NCBI RefSeq assembly: GCF_039994875.1 | Contig: NZ_CP121196.1 | Location: 3,968,001 to 4,032,000, forward strand | Length of the DNA: 64,000 nt | Direction of reading: 5' to 3' | Origin: Telmatobacter sp. DSM 110680 | GTDB taxonomy: Bacteria; Acidobacteriota; Terriglobia; Terriglobales; Acidobacteriaceae | Part shown: in pieces, positions 42,305 to 50,029 of the stretch | Layout: each line of letters begins with the position of its first letter | How positions within the stretch are numbered: position 1 is the first letter of the stretch | Position numbers and translations under genes: made by a program | The notes under the pieces: generated by a model | What the model was told of the DNA's origin: nothing | The model's database searches: none | The model's input: the letters and a program-made list of their open reading frames with translations, nothing else

Positions 42305-43812
42305 ACGCAGTGCCGGACATCTATCGCATCCTTCCCGAAGTAGTTCTCACAATCACCGGCGTCCTCGTTATGCTAACGGATGCCTCAATGGCACCGGGAC
42401 GATCGCGCCGCGGCCTGGGATGGGTCGCCGCATTTGGTACCACTCTGGCACTGCTCGTCAGTGAGTGGCAGCTCTCTCTGCCGACGGGCTCCGGATTCTC
42501 CGATACTGTCGAAACCAGCCCATTCACCGTTTTCTTCCACATGCTGATCTGTGGCATTGTGCTGGTTACCTTGCTGATTTCGCTCGACACGTTGCCCGAA
42601 AACAGCCACCACCAGGGCGAGTACTATGCGCTGATAACATTCGGTGCCGTCGGCATGTGTCTGCTCACCAGCGCCGTCGAGTTGCTGATGGTCTTCATCG
42701 CGCTTGAGATCTCTTCGATCTCGACGTATGTTCTTGCCTGCTATCGAAAGCAAACCGGCCGCGGGCCCGAGTCTGCAATCAAATATTTTCTTCTCGGCTC
42801 ATTCGCTACCGCCTTTCTGCTCTACGGAATTGCAATGGTGTTTGGAGCAACCGGCACCACCTCGGTTTACGAAATCGCACGCGCTGCATCCACAGCGCAA
42901 AACCAGGGTCTGATCCATGCCGCCCTCGCGCTGATGCTGGTCGGCATCTTGTTTAAAGTCTCCGCTGCACCGTTTCACGTCTGGACTCCCGATGTTTATG
43001 AAGGTGCGCCTTCGCCGGTTGTGGCGCTGATGTCCACTGCGCCCAAAGCCGCCGCCTTTGCATTTCTCCTGCGCGTCGTCTACGAGATGTTCCCCACCTT
43101 GCGGTCGGTGTGGTCACCCGCACTGTGGGTGGTTGCAGTTCTCTCAATGACAGTCGGCAACCTTGCAGCGTTGCGCCAGCAGAACGTGAAGCGCATGCTT
43201 GCCTACTCTTCCATCGCGCATGCAGGTTACCTGCTTGCTGCGTTCGCCGGGTTTGGCGCCAGCGGTATTGCCGCAGCCAGCTTCTACACTGCGGCATATG
43301 CTGCGATGAACGTCGGAATTTTTGCGGTGGTCACGCTGGTGGGTGGATACGACGACGAAAGACCGCTGATCCCGGACTACAAAGGACTCTTGCATCGCTC
43401 ACCACTACTTGGCAGCCTGCTGATCTTCTTTCTGGTATCGCTTGTCGGAATTCCATTTACCGGTGGCTTCTTCGGCAAGTTTTACTCTTTCTCTGCCGCA
43501 GTGGGTGGAGGGGCGGTGCTTCTGGCCGTTATCGGATTGCTGAACTCGGGAGTAGCAGCGGCATACTATTTGCGACTAGCCTTTACGGCGGCGCAGCGTC
43601 CCGATGACGAGACGAACGAAGCTCGCTTGCCGATAGTGCCCATGGGAATTGCGGTGGGAGCTGGGCTTCTATTCGCAATAGGCGCAACGCTGGTTTTGGG
43701 GATCGCGCCGGGAACAGTTCTTCACATCACAGAATCCGGAGCACACACGCTGCAAGCTCCTCCAGCCATGTCGATTGCTCCCGAGGTTACGGCAAGACGG
43801 GCAAACCAGTAG
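42301..43812 (+). CDS. nuoN: NADH-quinone oxidoreductase subunit N (NuoN)
   Basis: A 503-residue antiporter-like subunit, last gene of the operon. Signatures are ELLMVFIALEISSISTYVLACY, FKVSAAPFHVWTPDVYEGAPSPVVALMSTAPKAAAFAFLLRV and LRQQNVKRMLAYSSIAHAGYLLAAFA. The ATG at 42301 overlaps the nuoM stop; the frame extends back into nuoM but that is not used. The last 26 bases overlap the end of the convergent glycosyltransferase gene. Confidence 0.96.
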   Translation: MNAVPDIYRILPEVVLTITGVLVMLTDASMAPGRSRRGLGWVAAFGTTLALLVSEWQLSLPTGSGFSDTVETSPFTVFFHMLICGIVLVTLLISLDTLPENSHHQGEYYALITFGAVGMCLLTSAVELLMVFIALEISSISTYVLACYRKQTGRGPESAIKYFLLGSFATAFLLYGIAMVFGATGTTSVYEIARAASTAQNQGLIHAALALMLVGILFKVSAAPFHVWTPDVYEGAPSPVVALMSTAPKAAAFAFLLRVVYEMFPTLRSVWSPALWVVAVLSMTVGNLAALRQQNVKRMLAYSSIAHAGYLLAAFAGFGASGIAAASFYTAAYAAMNVGIFAVVTLVGGYDDERPLIPDYKGLLHRSPLLGSLLIFFLVSLVGIPFTGGFFGKFYSFSAAVGGGAVLLAVIGLLNSGVAAAYYLRLAFTAAQRPDDETNEARLPIVPMGIAVGAGLLFAIGATLVLGIAPGTVLHITESGAHTLQAPPAMSIAPEVTARRANQ

Positions 43813-45043
43813 TTCTCCGCCCTGATTTCTCGGGTGCCTCGAGTTGCGCATCGTCCGTCCGCTCGATCATCCCCTGGTAGAAGTCGACCGCCAAGCCCAA
43901 GACTCGCTTACTTTCGTAGTTTTCGAGCACCCACGCACGGGCCGCCTTGCCCATTGCAAGACGGCGATCCCGATCGCGAAGCAATCGCAGGACTGCCTCG
44001 CTGATGGCCTCGGGATTCCCAGGTGGAACGAGCATCCCTGTCACTTCCGGCACGATCGCGTCGCGCGAGCCGGTGCACAATGTTCCGATCACAGGTATTC
44101 CGGTTGCGGCAGCCTCAAGAACTACATTGGGAAAGCCTTCCCGCAAGGTAGGAAGCACCAGCAAGTCCATCGCCCGGTAATAGGGCGCAGTGTCTGCGAT
44201 GAACCCAGTACATACGATGTTGGGATGGCCCTCAATTCGTGCTCTCAACCCAACGCCCAATGCATCCTCAGCCGCGTCGAACCATCCTACGAGAAGAAGG
44301 AGGGTGCTTGGCTCTTCGCGGAGAATTACAGTAAAGGCTTCAAGCAATTCAGCAAGGCCTTTATAATGGGTCAATCGACCGGCAAACCCAATCACGGAAG
44401 CATCTGTGCTGATTCCAAGATGCCGACGAACGAACGAGGCGCCAGGACAGAACCGCTCCAGGTCGACACCGTTGCTGCTTCCCTTACCGAGCAGAACAAG
44501 CTTCGAAGCGGGAGCAACGTGAAGCGCCAAAGCTTTTTTGCGTAGACTCCAGCTATTGCAGATCACGACGTTGGCGCAGGCTGAAGCCAGGCGTTCGGTC
44601 ATCAGCAGCAGAATTCGTTTCAGGCCAAAGGCTGTCTCTAGCCTGAGCCCACGCAGGAAGTAAACTCGTGCCGGGATACGACAGAGTCGAGCTGCGAGGC
44701 TCCCAAGGAGACCTGCCTTCGGGGTGCTGAACTCAACAATGTCGGGTCGAAGACTGCGCAGCAGACGCCAGATGCGAAACATGGCGATGATGTCTGCAAC
44801 GGGCGAGATGCCGCGTTCCATAGGTACAGCGTAAGCAGCAATCTGTTCATTTTGAGCTGTGTCATAAAGCAGTTGGCCCGGAGCAGAGAGGAGAGAGACG
44901 CGGAAGCCAGACTCGCGCAAAGCGCGGAGCCTTACTTGCAGGACGAGGCAGGTCTGATGGCTGGTAACGCCGATAAGAATATGCGGCCGTCGAAGGCTGC
45001 CTGTATCCTGTGCACCGGGCGTTGCGCCTTCAGATTTAGTCAT
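43787..45043 (-). CDS. Family 4 glycosyltransferase
   Basis: A GT-B-fold sugar transferase of about 418 residues. The N-terminal domain begins at HILIGVTSHQTCLVLQVRLRALRESGF. The C-terminal donor-binding domain has VIGFAGRLTHYKGLAELLEAF, then DLLVLPTLREGFPNVVLEAAATGIPVIGTLCTGSRDAI, the E-x7-E motif of GT4 enzymes. The ATG at 45043 gives a normal N-terminus; the frame extends to 45145 with no similarity. The first domain resembles capsule/lipopolysaccharide glycosyltransferases of the WbnK type, but the sugar cannot be inferred. Its 3' end overlaps nuoN by 26 bases in convergent orientation. Confidence 0.87.
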   Translation of the reverse strand: MTKSEGATPGAQDTGSLRRPHILIGVTSHQTCLVLQVRLRALRESGFRVSLLSAPGQLLYDTAQNEQIAAYAVPMERGISPVADIIAMFRIWRLLRSLRPDIVEFSTPKAGLLGSLAARLCRIPARVYFLRGLRLETAFGLKRILLLMTERLASACANVVICNSWSLRKKALALHVAPASKLVLLGKGSSNGVDLERFCPGASFVRRHLGISTDASVIGFAGRLTHYKGLAELLEAFTVILREEPSTLLLLVGWFDAAEDALGVGLRARIEGHPNIVCTGFIADTAPYYRAMDLLVLPTLREGFPNVVLEAAATGIPVIGTLCTGSRDAIVPEVTGMLVPPGNPEAISEAVLRLLRDRDRRLAMGKAARAWVLENYESKRVLGLAVDFYQGMIERTDDAQLEAPEKSGRRTTGLPVLP

Positions 45044-45210
45044 ATCTAGAGACTTGCAATTGATAGCCTGGCAGTGACGGCTGGTGTGCGCGGCGCGGTT
45101 TGCTACTTTCCCAGGATTCAACGAAACTCTAGCATTCTGCTCCACCGGACGTTGTGCGGCACATCACGACTTCGACAAGCCGTAATCCGATAATCTGCTG
45201 CCGGGTTGCT

Positions 45211-46344
45211 ATGGGTCCGCCAACACCTGCGAAGGTCCTTCTCCTGATTCCGCACCTCGGCGGCGGAGGAGCCGAACATGTTACCGCTACGCTCGCCCGG
45301 CATCTAAGCCGCCTTAAATATGAAGTACATCTCGGACTTGTAACACAAAGTTCAAGTGAAGCAGCAACAGCCCGGGAGGAGTTTCCGCTCGCAGTTCATA
45401 TCCACGCTCTTGGTGCGCGAAGGGTCCGGGCAAGTGCATGGCAAACTCTGAAGCTGGCGTGGCAGCTCAGGCCAGCCCTGATCCTCTCTGGGATGGCTCA
45501 CCTTAATCTGCTCGTTCTTTTACTGCGGCCCTTATTGCCACGCCGCATCCGCATCCTTGTTCGACAGAATGGAACGCTTGCAGCAACCATTGAGGCGGGA
45601 AATCATCCGCGACTTTCGAAGTTCCTCTTCCGCGTGGCCTACCGGCGAGCAAGTCGAATTATTTGCCAGACAGAGTCGATGGCTGACGAGCTACAAAGCG
45701 AGCTTGGTATTCCGCAGGAAAGACTGATTGTCTTGCCCAACCCCGTGGATATTCCAGGCATACGAACATCGGCCATTCGACAGATTCAGTCCGCATCTTT
45801 GCCCGTTACCCGCCTTTTGTCCGTTGCGAGGCTGGCACCAGAGAAAGGCATTGACCTGCTTCTCGACGCTTTTGCGCGCATCAAGGAAAGATTTCCGGCC
45901 GCCGGACTTCAGGTGGCTGGAATTGGCTCGTGTGAATTCGCGCTGAAAAGCCAATGCAGGCTGCTGGGAATGGATAAATATGTGGAGTTTTTAGGACACA
46001 TTGATTCCCCTGCACAACAGTTTCCCGGCGCTACGATTTTTGTCCTCTCCTCACTGCACGAAGGATTGCCCAACGCCCTGCTTGAAGCTGCGGCAGCGGG
46101 TCTTCCGATTGTGGCAACCCCAGCGTCACCCGGCATCACCGACCTTCTTCGCGACAAACCAGGTGTCTGGCTGGCTAGAGACGTATCAGCGCAAGCCCTG
46201 GCGGACACGCTTTCTGATGCGCTCACTTGCGTCCACCCAGGTCAGCGATTTCAGCATACGTGGATCGACGACTTTGATCAGAAGGTGGCGATCAAGGCAT
46301 ACGAAAACGAAATCGACCGGTCTCTGCTGGAGATGCGAGCGTGA
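45211..46344 (+). CDS. Family 4 glycosyltransferase
   Basis: GT-B sugar transferase of about 377 residues. The N-terminus KVLLLIPHLGGGGAEHVTATLARHLSR is a typical acceptor-domain start with a Gly-rich loop. The donor domain has LLSVARLAPEKGIDLLLDAFARIKERFP, then FVLSSLHEGLPNALLEAAAAGLPIVATPASPGITDLL. The ATG at 45211 is chosen; a GTG at 45154 would add 19 residues. It is divergent from the glycosyltransferase at 43787 and its stop overlaps the next gene's GTG, so the two plus-strand transferases are co-translated. Confidence 0.88.
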   Translation: MGPPTPAKVLLLIPHLGGGGAEHVTATLARHLSRLKYEVHLGLVTQSSSEAATAREEFPLAVHIHALGARRVRASAWQTLKLAWQLRPALILSGMAHLNLLVLLLRPLLPRRIRILVRQNGTLAATIEAGNHPRLSKFLFRVAYRRASRIICQTESMADELQSELGIPQERLIVLPNPVDIPGIRTSAIRQIQSASLPVTRLLSVARLAPEKGIDLLLDAFARIKERFPAAGLQVAGIGSCEFALKSQCRLLGMDKYVEFLGHIDSPAQQFPGATIFVLSSLHEGLPNALLEAAAAGLPIVATPASPGITDLLRDKPGVWLARDVSAQALADTLSDALTCVHPGQRFQHTWIDDFDQKVAIKAYENEIDRSLLEMRA

Positions 46345-47510
46345 GACACGTGGCGTTTCTCATACCGACCATCGACCGCATCGGCGGCGCAGAGCAGCAG
46401 GTGATTTCTTTGGCCGTGGGACTTTCGCATCGAGGCTCGAAGGTCAATGTGATCGCTCTGTCGGGAGCCGGTGGCGATGCAGCGGATCATCTGCGTTGCG
46501 CAAATATCGATTTCCTGAGTCTTGGGATGCGCAAGGGCCTCGTCGATCCGCGAGGGTGGGTGCGTCTTTGCCGCTGGGTCAGGACAAACAGGCCTGAAGT
46601 CGTTCATGCCCACTTACCCCACGCTGCGCTCTTGGCACGATGGTCGCGGATTGTCTCGCCGGTACGCGCTCTGGTTGACACGATTCACTCGCCCTCAACT
46701 GGTGGGAAAGCGCGCAAACTGGGCTATCGAATTAGCTCTGCATTGCCAGATGTCGTAACAGCAGTCAGCTGCGCCGCCGCTGGACCATGGCTGGCTTCTC
46801 GGTCGCTGATCGAAGAAAATCTGGCGATCATTTCAAACGGCGTAGATATCGATCGATTCAGACCCGATGAAGAAGTCCGCACTGCCATGCGCAACGAACT
46901 TGAGTTGAGCGATGAATTCCTGTGGATCGCAGTCGGCAGGCTTGATCCGGTGAAGGATCACGCTACATTGCTGCACGCATTCCGTACGTTGCCACCGAAT
47001 GCGCGATTGATCATTGCCGGAGATGGCCCGTTTCGGAACGGACTTAACACTCTTGCGCACCGACTCGAATTGCACGACCGCGTTCGTCTCGTTGGTTTTG
47101 ATCCCGACGTCCGGAGATTACTGCGAGCAGCGGATGGATTCGTGCTCTGCTCCCGCTGGGAAGGGATGCCCATTGCACTGCTTGAGGCTAGCGCGTGCGA
47201 ATTGCCTTCCGTTGTAACGGACATTGAAGCGGCTCGTGAAGTCCTTCAAGATTTGACCGCAAATTTCTCAGTTCGTGTCGGGGATTCCGTCGCGCTCGCC
47301 TCCTCGATGCGGAACATGATGAGTCTCTCGACTTCCAAGCGAAGCGAAATAGGACGGTCCGCACGAGACTCCGTGATCAGCAGATTTTCTCTCGATGCCG
47401 CGCTGGATCAGTGGGAAGCTCTCTATGACGATGTGCTGGCAACGAACCTTCATCCGCGAAGGTTCGGCAGGGCTTCGCCGTCACAAGGGAGAACCTTCCA
47501 ACTCCAGTAG
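46341..47510 (+). CDS. Family 4 glycosyltransferase
   Basis: A 389-residue GT-B transferase. The N-terminus MRHVAFLIPTIDRIGGAEQQVISLAVGLSHRG is the acceptor domain. The donor domain shows WIAVGRLDPVKDHATLLHAF, LIIAGDGPFR and LCSRWEGMPIALLEASACELPSVVTDIEAAREVL. The GTG start at 46341 overlaps the previous stop (GTGA). Its last 61 bases overlap the 3' end of the opposite-strand flippase gene, an unusually long antisense overlap. Confidence 0.88.
   Translation: MRHVAFLIPTIDRIGGAEQQVISLAVGLSHRGSKVNVIALSGAGGDAADHLRCANIDFLSLGMRKGLVDPRGWVRLCRWVRTNRPEVVHAHLPHAALLARWSRIVSPVRALVDTIHSPSTGGKARKLGYRISSALPDVVTAVSCAAAGPWLASRSLIEENLAIISNGVDIDRFRPDEEVRTAMRNELELSDEFLWIAVGRLDPVKDHATLLHAFRTLPPNARLIIAGDGPFRNGLNTLAHRLELHDRVRLVGFDPDVRRLLRAADGFVLCSRWEGMPIALLEASACELPSVVTDIEAAREVLQDLTANFSVRVGDSVALASSMRNMMSLSTSKRSEIGRSARDSVISRFSLDAALDQWEALYDDVLATNLHPRRFGRASPSQGRTFQLQ
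47443..47466. repeat. 9-bp inverted repeat at the convergent end of a glycosyltransferase and the flippase gene
   Basis: CGAACCTTC (47443-47451) pairs with GAAGGTTCG (47458-47466) around a six-base loop. It spans the stop codon of the flippase gene (minus strand) and lies inside the glycosyltransferase coding region. No T-run follows on either strand. It could act as a transcript 3'-end hairpin. Confidence 0.6.
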
Positions 47511-48814
47511 CAGAGAAACACAAATGTGCTCACCGTCCAAAGCGAAGTAGCCAATGCAATTCCCGCGACCCCCATCGAACGCATCAGCAACAGGTTCAGG
47601 GCGACATCCAGTACCAGATTCAGCAATCCACAATAGAAGACCAGATCAGCGCGACGCATTGCTAGAAGAAAGCGGTAGAAGACGCGGCTCGATACAAAGA
47701 ATGGAATCTGCAAAGCGTACATAATCAGTACCCGCGAAACCGCTGAAGTGTCTTGCGCGCCGAATGCTCCGTGCTGAAGAGTCAGACGCACAAGCAGATG
47801 TGCAGCAAGAATCAGCGCACCGGCAACCAGACTCGTCACCACTGCCGATGCCGTGGCCCATATGCGGAGGGATCTTCGGCAACCACTCCAGTCATTGCGG
47901 ACCACCATTTCAGAGAAGAGCGGCGCGGCCGCTGAAGATGCGGCACCGCCAAGCAGCGTAAGGGCTACGCCAACGAATCGGCCTGCGTATACCAACGCGG
48001 ATACACTGCCAGCAGGCAACATTGCCGCCATGGATTGATCGACTAAAAGACCTCCCGAAGCAACCAGCCCGCTAAGCAGGACGACGCCATACTGGGCCGC
48101 CACTTCCCGCGCGGATTTCGTCATGCCATACCAGCGTGGCACTGCACGATAACCGTTAGCCTTCAGCATACTTCCCATCCACACCACGCTGATGAACGAC
48201 CCGATCACGGTGGCGTACACAATTGCCCAGACCCCGGCCTCGCCCGAAAAGAGTGGGATCGCAACCATGATTGCGAGCGGAGTGGCGATGGGTGCGAGTG
48301 CGGGCATTGCGAATCGTCCTTCCGTGTTTAAGACAACGGCGAAGTTCGATGCGATACCCGAGAAGACTATGGCGGGAAGTAATCCGTAGAACAGGCGAAC
48401 AGCGAGGTTCAGTTTAGGCGTGGAAAAATGTGAAGCAATTAGAGGAATGAAATAGCGCGCTGAAATCGCCATCACAAGCGATGATGCGACCAAAATCACG
48501 ATGTTGCAGAGCATTGAGGCTGAGAACAGTTGCTGTGCGCTCTCTCGGCCTTCGCGCTCTTTCACACGCATAAGCGAAGGTACGAGCGCCTGGTTCATGG
48601 ATTCTGAAATCAAGTTGATCAGCAGTCCAGGGATAAGCGCGGCTGCGAGAAACGACTCCAGAGCATCGGAACGACCAAAGGCTTCAGCTACCGTGAACTC
48701 CTTGGCGGTAGCCGCCAGTTTGACGACAAGTGCCGCTGCCGTGACTGCCGTAGCGGCATCGAGAATGCGGTGATCCCAACTGCCTTTTCGAACAGGAGCG
48801 GCCGAGGAAGTCAT
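47450..48814 (-). CDS. MurJ/MviN-family lipid-linked oligosaccharide flippase
   Basis: A 454-residue polytopic protein of the MOP superfamily (about 13-14 helices). Characteristic stretches are AATAVTAAALVVKLAATAKEFTVAEAFGRSDALESFLAA and LISESMNQALVPSL, close to the MurJ pattern of FGxSxxxDAFxxAxxIPNxLRRLxxEGAxxxAFVP, then GGLLVDQSMAAMLPAGSVSALVYAGRFVGVALTL. In this locus it probably flips the repeat unit of the exopolysaccharide rather than lipid II, although a cell-wall role is not excluded. The start overlaps the ligase/polymerase stop (ATGA). Confidence 0.85.
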   Translation of the reverse strand: MTSSAAPVRKGSWDHRILDAATAVTAAALVVKLAATAKEFTVAEAFGRSDALESFLAAALIPGLLINLISESMNQALVPSLMRVKEREGRESAQQLFSASMLCNIVILVASSLVMAISARYFIPLIASHFSTPKLNLAVRLFYGLLPAIVFSGIASNFAVVLNTEGRFAMPALAPIATPLAIMVAIPLFSGEAGVWAIVYATVIGSFISVVWMGSMLKANGYRAVPRWYGMTKSAREVAAQYGVVLLSGLVASGGLLVDQSMAAMLPAGSVSALVYAGRFVGVALTLLGGAASSAAAPLFSEMVVRNDWSGCRRSLRIWATASAVVTSLVAGALILAAHLLVRLTLQHGAFGAQDTSAVSRVLIMYALQIPFFVSSRVFYRFLLAMRRADLVFYCGLLNLVLDVALNLLLMRSMGVAGIALATSLWTVSTFVFLCYWSWKVLPCDGEALPNLRG

Positions 48815-50025
48815 GACACCCGCTCAGCCAATAAGAGCTCCACGGAGCCTTCGATTGAGAACACTCGTTCTAATTGCCCCGGCTGCTCCTTGGCGAGACG
48901 ATGAGTGACCGCGATGATTGCCAGCAGCAACCATGTGGTGCGGCTTTCACCCACCGTGCCAATCAACGAAGAAACGAACCATGCCGCCATCATGGTCATC
49001 AACGCAATTCGAATCGCGCCTTTTGTCGCCAGAATAAACCGCACGGAAACTGCAACGAGGGCAGCCGCGAGAGCAAGTGAGAATAACCCGCCTTCCACGA
49101 GAATCGACAGAACGGTATTGTGTGCCGTATCGATTGGCGCGAGCCGTGCTGCGATCACAAACGAGCCAGCTCCGTGTCCCCAAAGCGGCGCTTCGAGAAA
49201 TGCACGCCAACCAGCGGTCCAGATGTCGACGCGCTGGTTGAGATCGCCGTTTCGCAACTGCTCGATGATCGATCCGATGCGCTCGAACGTTGCGCGCGGT
49301 GCTATAAGCCACGTGCAAATGGCGATCGCCGACAACCCAAGCGCTCCTGCCAGAGTGCCTTTAGGCTTCTCCCGAAAAAGCAGTAGCGCGCAGCCGAAGA
49401 GAGCCACAACAGCGGCCACGAAACCTCCTCGCGAGGCTGTTAAAAGAACGCATGCAAATCCCAGCGGAAGATAACCGATGGCAAGCAATCTGCCCGGCCA
49501 TTTCTCCTTCCCGTCCAGCAGCAATGCGGCGATTGGGAAGCCTAAATCAAGAAACCGCGCCACATCGTTCGGGTCCTGTCCGAATGCCGCAAAACGGATC
49601 TGCTCGCTCGTCCCCGGATAAAGGATCGCGAAATCTGCGATAGTCAGGATCGCCAACACCCACGAACCACCAAGCCATGCTCGCATGAGTGACCGCAGAT
49701 CCTGTGGACTTTGGGCAAACTCCCAGACCAGCCAGACAATCATCATCTCCTGCAGACAGCCACGCAGCTTTACCACCGTCAAATCTGGCACCGCACTCCA
49801 GAAGAAGGTGAGACACAACCATAGATAGAGAGCCAGCGTAGTCCACTGCACCAGCCCCGGCCGACGAATCTCCCCAGAACCTAAAACTGCCGGAACTGCA
49901 ACCAGCAAGAGAATAATGCCGCTGATGCGTGCAATATTGCCGAAAGGCGATTCGAGATCGAGTGAATATTCCCAGGGAATTGTAAAGACGAATAGAAGAA
50001 GCAGTGCCCAGGCGAAGCGCCGCAT
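48811..50025 (-). CDS. O-antigen ligase/polymerase-like membrane protein
   Basis: A 404-residue protein with about ten membrane helices and a large periplasmic loop. The Wzy_C/O-antigen ligase signature is seen in LLTASRGGFVAAVVALFGCALLL and, in the loop, QRVDIWTAGWRAFLEAPLWGHGAGSFVIAA followed by DTAHNTVLSILVEGGLFSLALAAALV, which contains the typical H-N pair. Such enzymes join or polymerise undecaprenyl-linked units in the periplasm. The ATG at 50025 has AGAGGT nine bases upstream, overlapping the export gene's end. In this cluster a polymerase (Wzy) role is more likely than LPS ligase. Confidence 0.85.
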   Translation of the reverse strand: MRRFAWALLLLFVFTIPWEYSLDLESPFGNIARISGIILLLVAVPAVLGSGEIRRPGLVQWTTLALYLWLCLTFFWSAVPDLTVVKLRGCLQEMMIVWLVWEFAQSPQDLRSLMRAWLGGSWVLAILTIADFAILYPGTSEQIRFAAFGQDPNDVARFLDLGFPIAALLLDGKEKWPGRLLAIGYLPLGFACVLLTASRGGFVAAVVALFGCALLLFREKPKGTLAGALGLSAIAICTWLIAPRATFERIGSIIEQLRNGDLNQRVDIWTAGWRAFLEAPLWGHGAGSFVIAARLAPIDTAHNTVLSILVEGGLFSLALAAALVAVSVRFILATKGAIRIALMTMMAAWFVSSLIGTVGESRTTWLLLAIIAVTHRLAKEQPGQLERVFSIEGSVELLLAERVS

Positions 50026-50029
50026 ACAG

